DNA from: JAAGZL01 sp050291365
GTDB taxonomy: Bacteria; Pseudomonadota; Gammaproteobacteria; Chromatiales; Chromatiaceae
Direction: 5' to 3'
NCBI GenBank assembly: GCA_050291365.1
Contig: JBNKJS010000041.1
Location: forward strand, 62,001 to 126,000
Length of the DNA stretch: 64,000 bases
This document shows positions 8,384 to 16,997 of the stretch, one piece after another (the first letter of the stretch is position 1; every line of letters starts with the position of its first letter). A model generated the notes under the pieces. It saw only the letters and a program-made list of their open reading frames with translations, ran no database searches and was not told where the DNA came from. The translations under genes and the position numbers were made by a program.

Positions 8384-9784
8384 TTATGTTGAAACCACGG
8401 GAAGAGACACCACAGCTTCCAACCCAAACCCGCCTTCACCGCCTCGTAGTACAAGTTCACCACCATGGGCATGGGCAATATTGCGGGCGATACTCAGGCC
8501 AAGCCCATTGCCGCCGGTATCGCGGCTGCGGGATGCTTCACCTCGAACGAACGGCTTGAAGATTCTCTCCCTCTCCTCTTCTGGTATGCCTGGGCCACTG
8601 TCCGCAATAATTATCTGAAGCTGTTCCTTGGTCTGTTCCACCCTGATTCTAGCCTCGCCTCCATAACGCACTGCGTTTTCAATCAGGTTGGTTAGGCAGC
8701 GTTTAAGTAGCAGTGGACGACCTCTGTATGGTTTTAGCTCTGCCGGTTCCAGTTCTACTTTAGAGCCTAGGTCATACATATCATCCCGTAGTGCCTCCAG
8801 CAGGGCCATGATATCTACCGGAACCGGTGTTTCACTACTCTCTGTTCCACGCATAAAGTCCAGCGTTGCATTTACCATATGCTCCATGTCGTCCAGGTCC
8901 TGTTTGAATTTCTCCTGGATCTTCTCTTCTGCAAGCATCTCCGTGCGTAGACGCAGTCTGGTAATAGGTGTTTTTAGATCGTGGGATACGGCTGCGAGGA
9001 TCTCTCCACGGTCCTCAATGTAGCGCCTCAGTCTGCTCTGCATAGTGTTAAAGGCCCGCGCTGCCCGCCTCACCTCTGCCGGCCCCTTCTCATCCAGGGG
9101 TGGACTTTGGATATCACGCCCAAGATCATCCGCTGCAGTTGCAAGCAGACCAAGCGGTCGTGTGACATAGCGCACCGCGATGAATGAGAGCAGCACAATA
9201 GATATAACCAGTATTGCAAGATAGGCCAAAACATTTCTGTGTCTTGATTGAATGTCTGACGGAACAGGGCGATTAAAGATCAGCCATTCGCCGCTTTGGA
9301 GCCGAACCTGTGCCTGAAACCCTGCATGTCTTGCTCTCCAAAATCTTGTTGGTCTGTCATTATGCGGAGGTCTTTCCATTAGACGCGCATAGCGCCCTGG
9401 TTTACGGTAATCCGCTTCTTCACGCAACGGCATTACTGAAACGATGACTCTTTCATTTTCCGGCAGACTTCTGCGTAACTTTGTCACCAACCATGGTGGT
9501 GACACTGCGTTATCTGCTTGCGACCTGGGTGTGGCACTTAGGGAAACCCGGAACTCAGGAGAATCGAAGGCCTGGATGATCCTTATCCTGTCTTCTGATC
9601 TGGTTTCGTTTACCAATCTAACCACTGTAACCACACGGTCGACTAGATGTCTTCCAAGACTGTATTGCAGTGCGTCTTCCCGATCCTTTAATAGAATCAA
9701 GGAGCCGATGATCTGCGCCAGTATCAGGCCCAGTACCAGTACCAACATCAAGCGCCAGAACAGTGAACGTGGGAGTAGAGTCAT
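8384..9784 (-). CDS. EnvZ-type sensor histidine kinase
   Basis: A 466-residue inner-membrane kinase. TM1 is at about residues 10-32, a periplasmic sensor region at 33-184 and TM2 at 185-205. HAMP follows, then a HisKA domain with the phospho-accepting His at 268 in AVSHDLKTPITRLRL. The ATPase domain has the N box LIENAVRYG, the G1 box DSGPGIPEEE and the G2 box GNGLGLSIA. The H-box wording is closest to EnvZ. The start overlaps the regulator stop (ATGA), giving coupled translation. The signal sensed is unknown. A Spy-like gene divergent from the pair suggests envelope stress. Confidence 0.9.
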   Translation of the reverse strand: MTLLPRSLFWRLMLVLVLGLILAQIIGSLILLKDREDALQYSLGRHLVDRVVTVVRLVNETRSEDRIRIIQAFDSPEFRVSLSATPRSQADNAVSPPWLVTKLRRSLPENERVIVSVMPLREEADYRKPGRYARLMERPPHNDRPTRFWRARHAGFQAQVRLQSGEWLIFNRPVPSDIQSRHRNVLAYLAILVISIVLLSFIAVRYVTRPLGLLATAADDLGRDIQSPPLDEKGPAEVRRAARAFNTMQSRLRRYIEDRGEILAAVSHDLKTPITRLRLRTEMLAEEKIQEKFKQDLDDMEHMVNATLDFMRGTESSETPVPVDIMALLEALRDDMYDLGSKVELEPAELKPYRGRPLLLKRCLTNLIENAVRYGGEARIRVEQTKEQLQIIIADSGPGIPEEERERIFKPFVRGEASRSRDTGGNGLGLSIARNIAHAHGGELVLRGGEGGFGLEAVVSLPVVST

Positions 9785-10515
9785 GCTACTCCCTCTTTTT
9801 TGGTAACCTTGACTGACAGGATATAGCCCTCACCCCTTACCGTCTTAATAATATGTGGAGTCTTGGGATCATCACCCAGGCGTTTGCGCAGACGACTGAT
9901 CAGCACATCAATACTGCGGTCGAATGGATCGGATTCACGCCCCTGGGTCAGGTCCAGTAGTTGATCACGATTAAGGATGCGATTGGGGTGTGCCAGCAAC
10001 ACGTTAAGCAGTTTGTATTCCGCACCGCTCAAAGGGACCACCAGCCCATCTTCACCGGTGAGGTGGCGGGTGATTGGGTCTAGCTTCCAACCGGAAAAAC
10101 AGATTGGCTCACTTTCCGACTCTTCTGTTTCATTCCAAGGCATGGTAGAGCTGCGGCGCAGAACCGTCTTGATTCGAGCCAACAGCTCACGCGGATTAAA
10201 TGGCTTTGGCAGATAGTCATCTGCACCCATCTCCAAACCAAGGATACGATCCATATCATCACCCTTGGCTGTCAGCATGATCACTGGCACTTTGGAGTTA
10301 ACCCTCAGGTTGCGACATAACTCCAGACCGTCGTCCCCCGGTAACATCAGATCCAATACAATAAGATCAACAAGGCTATCTTCCAGGGCTTTCCACATCC
10401 CCTTCCCTTCGCCCACGGCAGATGTGCGATAGCCGTTACGGGTGAGATACTCCTGCAACAACTCCCTGATCTCGGGGTCATCATCGACTACTAGTATGTG
10501 CTGCTGTCTATCCAT
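9781..10515 (-). CDS. OmpR-type response regulator
   Basis: A 244-residue regulator with a receiver domain (phospho-Asp 55 in LIVLDLMLPG, conserved Lys in PKPFNPREL) and a C-terminal winged-helix DNA-binding domain ending with VRGEGYIL. The receiver closely follows OmpR (VVDDD, LMLPGDDGL, GLEMGADDYLPKPFNPRELLARI). It is the first gene of a two-gene operon with the kinase. The likely binding site lies in the 186-base divergent region shared with the Spy-like gene. Confidence 0.92.
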   Translation of the reverse strand: MDRQQHILVVDDDPEIRELLQEYLTRNGYRTSAVGEGKGMWKALEDSLVDLIVLDLMLPGDDGLELCRNLRVNSKVPVIMLTAKGDDMDRILGLEMGADDYLPKPFNPRELLARIKTVLRRSSTMPWNETEESESEPICFSGWKLDPITRHLTGEDGLVVPLSGAEYKLLNVLLAHPNRILNRDQLLDLTQGRESDPFDRSIDVLISRLRKRLGDDPKTPHIIKTVRGEGYILSVKVTKKEGVA

Positions 10516-10559
10516 GGGCCTATGTTATACCGATAAATACAAATATTCAGGCCCATTTT

Positions 10560-10576
10560 TGTAACAGAATGTAACA
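10560..10576 (+). promoter_or_regulatory. Candidate OmpR-family operator (direct repeat)
   Basis: TGTAACAGAATGTAACA contains two TGTAACA half-sites 10 bases apart, the spacing expected for a tandem OmpR-type dimer. With the preceding T-run it reads TTTTTGTAACA, as in OmpR sites of porin genes. It also fits the reverse complement of the RstA box with one mismatch. It sits midway between the regulator gene and the divergent Spy-like gene. Confidence 0.6.
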
Positions 10577-10701
10577 AAGCAGCAACAGCAACAATCTATT
10601 ACAAAAAAGCCTCTTCCTGACATCCAACAGATACATTCCGGTGTTCTTATATACCCACACCAGGCGAATTGCCTGCTTGTTAACTCAATGAGGAGCACGA
10701 C

Positions 10702-11175
10702 ATGAAACGTTCAAAGAAATTATTAATCAGCACAGTTGCAGTTATTGGCCTCAGCATGGGATCCATCTCCATGGTATCCGCCTTCGGCGGACCTGGTGGA
10801 TTCGGTGGATGTCATGGTGGAGGTTATGGGCAACAGGGTAAAGGCCAAATGACACAGAAACAAGAGTCACGGATGCAAGAGAGGATGCAGGACAGAGTCG
10901 GTTATATGAAGTACAAGTTAGGGATAACAGAAAAGCAGGAACCGGCCTGGCAGGAGTTCACCAAGGTTTTAGAGAGCAAGTTCACCACCATGCGCGACCG
11001 TAAGGGAAATCGTGGTGAGCAAAAGAGCGTGACGGAAAAGGTCAAACTGATGCGAGATGGCGCGGAGCGTATGACCCAGATGGCTGACGCCATTGAAAAG
11101 CTATATAGCACACTGACTCCAGAACAGCAGAAGATCGCTGATCAGATGGGCCCAATGGGGAAACGTAGATTCTGA
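10702..11175 (+). CDS. Spy/CpxP-like periplasmic protein (LTXXQ family)
   Basis: A 157-residue exported protein. The signal peptide covers about residues 1-27 (cut after VSA), followed by a Gly/His-rich segment (FGGPGGFGGCHGGG), then an alpha-helical body ending with LTPEQQKIADQM, the LTXXQ motif of Spy and CpxP. Such proteins act as ATP-independent periplasmic chaperones or as inhibitors of envelope-stress kinases. AGGAG lies seven bases before the ATG. Divergence from an EnvZ/OmpR-type pair, with an OmpR-like site between them, suggests that this gene is the regulon target and perhaps a feedback element. Confidence 0.85.
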   Translation: MKRSKKLLISTVAVIGLSMGSISMVSAFGGPGGFGGCHGGGYGQQGKGQMTQKQESRMQERMQDRVGYMKYKLGITEKQEPAWQEFTKVLESKFTTMRDRKGNRGEQKSVTEKVKLMRDGAERMTQMADAIEKLYSTLTPEQQKIADQMGPMGKRRF

Positions 11176-11200
11176 CAGTGATACCAGCTTCATCCACAAT

Positions 11201-11230
11201 AAAAGCCCACGAACTATCGTGGGCTTTTTT
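11201..11230 (+). terminator. Rho-independent terminator of the Spy-like gene
   Basis: An 8-bp perfect stem GCCCACGA/TCGTGGGC with loop ACTA is preceded by AAAA and followed by TTTTTT. Confidence 0.92.
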
Positions 11231-11376
11231 ATTAGGCGTCCCTATGACGTCTTCCATATCCGTAGACAATCCAGGGCCTAGGAAGTAGAGTTGTGTTCAG
11301 AATTTTCGACCCTAGAACGCGAGTTGGTAAGCGGTGAAGACCAATATTAACTGTCCTCATAGAGCAAACATATCTT

Positions 11377-13023
11377 ATGAATAAAAAGTCCTGGTCTCAA
11401 CGCCTGCACCTTTTGCCTATTTTCTCCCTACTGATGCTCCTAGGGCTCTCTCCACTCTATTCCGCTGAGAGAGATGGTGCGCGTCAGGTCACGCTCCTTG
11501 CAATCAACGATATCTATCGCCTGGATAATCTGGCCTATGTGCGCAACCTACGACAACAACTAGAAAAACAGTATGGCGACGTGCTATTGCTACATGCTGG
11601 AGATTTTCTCTTTCCCTCCCTGCTCAGTCGACACTTCAATGGCGAGCATATGATCGATGTACTCAACCATCTGGATGGTGACCCCAAGGCCTTTGATCCC
11701 AAAATGTTCATCGTTTTCGGCAACCACGAGTTCGACAAGCGCCGGCTAAAACACGCCACGATGCTGCAAAGTAGGATTAGGGAATCTCAGTTCACCTGGC
11801 TGAACTCTAATGTGGTATTTCGCGCCATCTCCAAAGGTCGTCCAATGGTGCAGGCAGAACAGATGCTGCCCAATCGTATTGTCGAGATAAACGGTGTCAA
11901 GGTTGGTTTGCTCGGCATTGTGACCGATATCAGCATGCCGGAATATGTTGAACGGTTCATATCGCCAGAACAGGCAATGCGGGAGAGCATTGTATCCTTA
12001 CGCAAACAAGGGGCGGAGATCGTCATTGCCGTGACACATCTCCGTATGAGTCGAGACAAGGCACTGCTGCAAGCCCTGGGTGACGATGGGCCCGACCTGA
12101 TTATCGGTGGCCATGAACACGACCGACAGACAGCCCTGATAAATGGCCGCCGCGTGGTAAAGGCCGATGCGGACGCCACCACTGCGGCCCTGGTTCAAAT
12201 CGATCCAGATCGCAAAAGCAGGGATGGATTACCGATGGTAGAACTGGAGTTTATCGAATTCCCGGGTGGCTATGTCCCAGATAAAAAAATAGTTAAAAGA
12301 AATGCGGAATGGAAACAGCGGTTTGACCAGGTCTATTGTCAGGAGCTTAAGGAGCAGCCCAACTGCCTGGATAGACCTCTGGGCAAAACCCAAGTTGCAT
12401 TAAATGCAGAGGAGCTTAGGATCCGGCGTTTCGAGACCAACTTAGGAGACTGGTTGGCGGACCTGGCGCATCAAGAGTTTGTCGACAAGGGGGCGCAGAT
12501 AGCCCTACTCAACTCGGGCAGCATGCGTCTTAACCAGAATATTCCAGCAGGCAGCACCATTACCCTTCGACAGATCGGCACCCTGTTTGCCTACCCTACA
12601 CGCCTGGTGCAGATCAAGTTGACCGGAGCACAGTTACAGCAGGTGTTGTCACACTCCGTTAGTGACTGGACTGGTAATGGTCATTGGCTGCAAGTCAGCG
12701 GCCTGGCCTTCCGGCATGACCCGGATAATAACTCGGCAGACCGATTACACTTGATAACGGAATCTGGCCTGAAACCGATCGCTCAGGAGGATGAGATAGT
12801 AGCGGTGGTAAACGACTACCTAATCGACAGCAGTGGCGACCAGGACGGCTACACCATGCTAAGCGAGAAATTGCTGGTGGAGCCAGCTGCAAAGCGCCCG
12901 GATTTGAGGGATATTGTCATCAAGTCCCTGCAACAAGCTGGTAAACAGGGGATCAGTCCAAAGAATGAAGGCCGCATCTGTAATATACGCGACCGTTCAG
13001 AGTGTGTGCTTAAGCTCCATTGA
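11377..13023 (+). CDS. Secreted 5'-nucleotidase / metallophosphoesterase (UshA family)
   Basis: A 548-residue periplasmic enzyme. The signal peptide spans about residues 1-30 (ends LYSAE). The N-terminal calcineurin-like metallophosphatase domain has the metal motifs LLAINDIYRL (a variant of the usual NDFHG), HAGDF, FGNHEFD and GGHEHD. The C-terminal 5'-nucleotidase substrate domain contains NLGDWLADLA and LLNSGSMR. It should hydrolyse nucleotides or related phosphate esters outside the cytoplasm. The change from NDFH to NDIY replaces a histidine that normally helps bind metal, so specificity may differ from UshA. It is a single-gene unit with its own terminator. Confidence 0.87.
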   Translation: MNKKSWSQRLHLLPIFSLLMLLGLSPLYSAERDGARQVTLLAINDIYRLDNLAYVRNLRQQLEKQYGDVLLLHAGDFLFPSLLSRHFNGEHMIDVLNHLDGDPKAFDPKMFIVFGNHEFDKRRLKHATMLQSRIRESQFTWLNSNVVFRAISKGRPMVQAEQMLPNRIVEINGVKVGLLGIVTDISMPEYVERFISPEQAMRESIVSLRKQGAEIVIAVTHLRMSRDKALLQALGDDGPDLIIGGHEHDRQTALINGRRVVKADADATTAALVQIDPDRKSRDGLPMVELEFIEFPGGYVPDKKIVKRNAEWKQRFDQVYCQELKEQPNCLDRPLGKTQVALNAEELRIRRFETNLGDWLADLAHQEFVDKGAQIALLNSGSMRLNQNIPAGSTITLRQIGTLFAYPTRLVQIKLTGAQLQQVLSHSVSDWTGNGHWLQVSGLAFRHDPDNNSADRLHLITESGLKPIAQEDEIVAVVNDYLIDSSGDQDGYTMLSEKLLVEPAAKRPDLRDIVIKSLQQAGKQGISPKNEGRICNIRDRSECVLKLH

Positions 13024-13068
13024 TGGGCTTTCGAGACCGCCAGATAACCTTCTTGCAGACATAAAAAA

Positions 13069-13092
13069 AGGCCTACGATGATTCGTAGGCCT
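13069..13092 (+). terminator. Terminator hairpin after the nucleotidase gene
   Basis: A perfect 10-bp stem AGGCCTACGA/TCGTAGGCCT with a TGAT loop is preceded by seven A residues. The following T-tract is weak on the plus strand but strong on the minus strand, so it may also stop the minus-strand operon that ends at 13214. Confidence 0.8.
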
Positions 13093-13100
13093 CTTATATT

Positions 13101-13122
13101 TGGCGTCCCCAAGAGGGTTCGA
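13101..13122. repeat. tRNA-Glu 3'-end fragment (possible attachment-site relic)
   Basis: TGGCGTCCCCAAGAGGGTTC and the next two bases match the 3' end (CCA, acceptor arm and part of the T arm) of the intact tRNA-Glu gene at 20285, with one mismatch over 22 bases and the same orientation. No tRNA body accompanies it. Confidence 0.7.
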
Positions 13123-13140
13123 CCTTATTCCCCGGTTACA
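13118..13140. repeat. 23-bp direct repeat, left copy
   Basis: TTCGACCTTATTCCCCGGTT plus three more bases occur again at 18900-18922 in the same orientation with one mismatch in 23. The left copy abuts the tRNA-Glu fragment. Together the copies flank the FecI-FecR-receptor-propeller genes. Confidence 0.8.
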
Positions 13141-13213
13141 TATAACCTCTATCGTACTAAATATTTAATGGCCTCAACTAGTTAAGGATTAGCAGAACAG
13201 ATCTAACATAATG

Positions 13214-14557
13214 TCAGTGACCTATGCCGTAATATTTATTGAAGTAGCTTATCAACCGCCTCCGCTCATTATCAGTCAGCTGCACGACATCCCGTACCTC
13301 ACGGTAATTCCGCATGCGATTGATACTGGGGGTCCAGTCACTACGGCGCGACAACAACAGGCGACGTGCGTCGTGGCAGACTAGACACTTCTGCCGAACC
13401 AGCCTCTCGGTACCTTTGCCATCCTGCTGAAAACTGCCTTTACGCACCTCTTCTGCACGCCGTCGGTCCATCACAGACTTGGATGCGATACGGGCAGCGA
13501 ATTTGATGAGACACACCTCTCCTTCAGTAACTTTGCGCACCTGTTTGCGATCATCGACATTTATTAAATGCTCGACGAACTCACCACTGACTTTAAGGCG
13601 ATTAATGTTGTAGTTGTAGAACTCGGAGAACACTACATCTCCATTGCTTGCGGCCAGTACAGCCATGGTCTGATCTCCGTTGGGAGGACGCTCTACATAA
13701 CTAACCCTGCCCTGGAGATCAATACTACCAAGGCGGCCTTTTTCATCACCGGTAAACCACAAGGTACCGTCGGTAGCAGAAGTTAACTGCTGGATATAGG
13801 TATCCGGCGGCAACTTTTGTATGCTGATCTTGCTCTCCGCATCGACACGGCCAAGGATCCCCTGGCAATGATCAGAGAAGGCCAGCCCGCCTCCTGGAGT
13901 ACGTGCCAAATTCATCGGGCAACTGTTTCCCCAACTTTCGACTATGTTCCATTCTCCCTGGCGTGACAGATTGGCCAGGATACCCCTGGGTTTCCCGGTC
14001 TTACTGCCAGGCACCAGGATAGTCACCCAGACCTGATCATGGCCATCAAGGGCGATGGATGTCGGCCATCCCTGTGGTACAGGATAATCGTGCATCTGTC
14101 CGTTTCTGTCGATACGTCCCACCTTGGCGACACGACGAGCACCGTGTCCCCCCTGGCTTGCACCACTTTCATTACCTGCCATCTGGGTGAACCAGGCCTC
14201 ATCGCTACTATCTACTGCAATCAACCCCGGATGACCATCTAGGGTCTGGTATTCGACGATGTGTCCATCCGGCTCAATACGACCGATCTTTGCCACATCC
14301 ATAGCGACGAACCAGATGGCGCCAGATGGACTCACAGCCAAAGACGATGGCTCTGACTGTGGTGTCGGCAATAGGTGTGCTGTAACAGCCCCGTCTGGGG
14401 CCAAGCGCGAAATTGAGTTATTATCTCCCTCGGTAAACCAGATGCCTCCAGTCAAATCCTCGATAAACTGATAGGAACCAAATGGCCTGCAGGCCCAAAC
14501 CGGAGTTGCGAAAAAGGCCAGAAAGAGCCAACCAAAAAAAATACGTTGCAATATCAT
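13214..14557 (-). CDS. Secreted beta-propeller (Vgb-like) protein with C-terminal c-type heme motif
   Basis: A 447-residue exported protein. The signal peptide spans about residues 1-22 (cut after VWA). Repeated blades of the virginiamycin-B-lyase-like type follow, with recurring IWF/LWFT and GRID motifs. A C-terminal tail contains CLVCH near residue 384, the CXXCH covalent heme motif of c-type cytochromes. The ATG overlaps the stop of the receptor gene by one base (TGATG), so the two are coupled. Whether it has lyase activity is doubtful; binding of a redox-active ligand brought in by the receptor is an inference. A longer frame opens 27 bases upstream but lies inside the receptor gene. Confidence 0.82.
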   Translation of the reverse strand: MILQRIFFGWLFLAFFATPVWACRPFGSYQFIEDLTGGIWFTEGDNNSISRLAPDGAVTAHLLPTPQSEPSSLAVSPSGAIWFVAMDVAKIGRIEPDGHIVEYQTLDGHPGLIAVDSSDEAWFTQMAGNESGASQGGHGARRVAKVGRIDRNGQMHDYPVPQGWPTSIALDGHDQVWVTILVPGSKTGKPRGILANLSRQGEWNIVESWGNSCPMNLARTPGGGLAFSDHCQGILGRVDAESKISIQKLPPDTYIQQLTSATDGTLWFTGDEKGRLGSIDLQGRVSYVERPPNGDQTMAVLAASNGDVVFSEFYNYNINRLKVSGEFVEHLINVDDRKQVRKVTEGEVCLIKFAARIASKSVMDRRRAEEVRKGSFQQDGKGTERLVRQKCLVCHDARRLLLSRRSDWTPSINRMRNYREVRDVVQLTDNERRRLISYFNKYYGIGH

Positions 14558-16845
14558 CAGAACTTGGCCCCAAGTTCCAACCAAAAGTTTCTGCCATCCA
14601 ACTCGTCATACCAGAAACCGTAAGCCTTCTCATCGAAAAGGTTGTCGACTGACAGACTTGCCGTCCACTCAGGTCCTGAGCCGAGATTGAAAGATTTAGA
14701 CAGCTTTACGTCCACGATAAAGTGGTCATTGACCTCTGTGTTATCTGCATTGTTGTCCTGGTAGTAGCGTTTTCCAACATACCTGCCAGTGGCCTGTGCT
14801 GTCATCCATCCAGGATTATCGTAGACCAGACCGATGTTGGCCTTGTGCCTAGGTGTATTCGCGGTATTATTGCCCTCCAGCGATGTATCAGATGGGTTCT
14901 TGGTGATCTCTGAGTCGGTATAGGTATAGTTAAAGAACGGTTCCCAGTGGTCCCCAAGACGGGAACGCAGATCCAATTCCAAGCCATGTACACGGGTCTC
15001 ACCAAGGTTTTGATACTGCCGCTGTGCCCCCACGGTGGCCACTGCAATTTTGTCTTGGTAGATCGTGCGATACAGCGCCACGCTGCCTTCCAGAGTATTG
15101 GCCGGGGAACGAAACTTTACCCCGACCTCATATGAGGTTGAGGTCTCTGGTTTCAAACCTGGATTATCCAGCCAGATCGCACCGGTACGATATTTTAGAT
15201 TGTTCGATGCTGGAATGTATGCCGTGCCGGCAGAGCCATATAGTGAAAGCCCCTCATTCAGTCGATAATTTAATGCGGCACGTGGGGTAAATACCTCATC
15301 GTCAGCATCTGGCACACCAACACCATTGGACTCGTAGTTATAGTGCTCATAGATATCATAACGTCCACCCAGGGTAACGGTAAGACGGTCGAAACTATGC
15401 TCGTCCTGTACGAAGATGCCGTAGGTACGACTCTTGTGTTCACCACTCCATACCTCGACGTCAGAGGTATCGTACTCTGCCGCCGAATATTTTCCATCCC
15501 ACCAGGTGCTTCCCAAAGTCAATGTATTATTCGGCAATAGCTTAAAATCCAATTGGAGATCCAAGGCTAGAGACTCTTCATACTCATCATCCCATCCGAC
15601 AAGTTCCAGCCCGGTGCCGCCCCAGCTTATATCGTCGTAGGTACGTTCCGGTGCAGATACATCCGAATAGGTAAGCTTACCCTTGAAGACATGGCCACCT
15701 GAGAAACGGTGGGTCAGAGCAACATCATACACAGACCCCTCCTGCTTCAGACGATAATTAGGATGGCCGCCTAATACCGCACCTTCATTCTCGAAACGGT
15801 AGGCTCCAAGGGATAGATCGGTATCCTCGGTGATCCACCAAGTCAAACGCCCGTTCAGCTTCATCGACTCGCTGTCCCTACCATCCAGATCGGCATACCC
15901 GGAAGAATACCATGCAGACCATGGGGCCGGTGGTTCTGAAAGCTGTTTATAGCCATCAGTATCTTTGATGCTGGCGCTAAAGTAGGTATCGAAATCACCA
16001 AAAGCACCTCCGGCCGATATCGTGGCAGAACGCCTATCGTGGGAACCGATACCAAGCACCACCTCGGCAAAGGGGTCGCCGCTGCCACGTTTGGTGATGA
16101 CGTTGATTACACCACCCATGGCGCTTGGACCGTATAAAACAGAACTAGGACCCCGTACCACTTCAATACGATCTATCGAAGACGGATCCAGCATGTACCA
16201 GAGATAACGCCGTGTGATGGCCAGCGGCTCAACCGGCATGCCATTCAGATACGCCTGGGTGGTGGTACCGGCAAAGCTCTGGCCCAGGCCGCGCAGAATC
16301 GGGATACTGGCGGACGATTCACCGCCCATATATACGAGATCCAAACCTGGGATAGTACGCAGGACATCTTCTGGCTTGGTCGCGTGCTGCCTCTCAATCA
16401 CATCTGAGGTTACCACCGATACACTGGCTGGGGTGTCCAATTGATCTTTCTCAGTACGAGTAGCGGTTACAACAATGGTCGGCAATAAGTCACCTCTTTG
16501 CCCCTCCTTTTTGACGTCCACGAGCAGATATGCATCACCTCTGCGTTCAACAGATATACCGGAATCGGCCAACTGTATGCGTAACGCCTCATCAGGGTCA
16601 TGCACGCCACGAACTCCATCCGTGTGCAGGCCGCGAACAGTGTCAGCTGAGTAAAGCAGGTCTACGTTAGACTGCTCAGAGAACGTACGCAGTGCAGATT
16701 CCATAGGTTGAGGTGCAATATCGAATTCAACGGCATTGCCCGCATACACAATCCCGGTTCTGAAAGAGAGCGCCATAATAGTTGCACAGACAGCGTGTTT
16801 AAAAACATTAGAACTTATTAGGTCCAGGTCCTTTGTTAACTCCAC
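14557..16845 (-). CDS. FecA-like TonB-dependent receptor with N-terminal signalling domain
   Basis: A 762-residue outer-membrane receptor. The GTG start at 16845 is preferred because AGGAG stands six bases upstream; an ATG 27 bases earlier keeps the frame. After a signal peptide (ends IVYA) comes a secretin/TonB short N-terminal domain (about 30-105: FDIAPQPMESALRTFSEQSN, LADSGISV). A TonB box-like stretch (LPTIVVTATR), a plug domain (PSSVLYGPSAMGGVINVITKRG) and a 22-strand barrel ending LELGAKF follow. Receptors with this N-terminal domain signal through FecR to a FecI sigma factor, and both genes lie just upstream. The ligand is not predictable; barrel and plug resemble siderophore, heme or vitamin B12 receptors. 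Confidence 0.9.
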   Translation of the reverse strand: MELTKDLDLISSNVFKHAVCATIMALSFRTGIVYAGNAVEFDIAPQPMESALRTFSEQSNVDLLYSADTVRGLHTDGVRGVHDPDEALRIQLADSGISVERRGDAYLLVDVKKEGQRGDLLPTIVVTATRTEKDQLDTPASVSVVTSDVIERQHATKPEDVLRTIPGLDLVYMGGESSASIPILRGLGQSFAGTTTQAYLNGMPVEPLAITRRYLWYMLDPSSIDRIEVVRGPSSVLYGPSAMGGVINVITKRGSGDPFAEVVLGIGSHDRRSATISAGGAFGDFDTYFSASIKDTDGYKQLSEPPAPWSAWYSSGYADLDGRDSESMKLNGRLTWWITEDTDLSLGAYRFENEGAVLGGHPNYRLKQEGSVYDVALTHRFSGGHVFKGKLTYSDVSAPERTYDDISWGGTGLELVGWDDEYEESLALDLQLDFKLLPNNTLTLGSTWWDGKYSAAEYDTSDVEVWSGEHKSRTYGIFVQDEHSFDRLTVTLGGRYDIYEHYNYESNGVGVPDADDEVFTPRAALNYRLNEGLSLYGSAGTAYIPASNNLKYRTGAIWLDNPGLKPETSTSYEVGVKFRSPANTLEGSVALYRTIYQDKIAVATVGAQRQYQNLGETRVHGLELDLRSRLGDHWEPFFNYTYTDSEITKNPSDTSLEGNNTANTPRHKANIGLVYDNPGWMTAQATGRYVGKRYYQDNNADNTEVNDHFIVDVKLSKSFNLGSGPEWTASLSVDNLFDEKAYGFWYDELDGRNFWLELGAKF

Positions 16846-16997
16846 ATTTTTCTCCTGAATTCTTATTTTCATCTGTTATTGTTTGCAAGCAGGATCCAGA
16901 ACAAACTGCATCGCCACAGAAATAGAGACGAATGACAGATAGAAAACCTGACATCAACGAGAAAATTATTTACAGCGGCTTGTAATCTATAGAAGCA

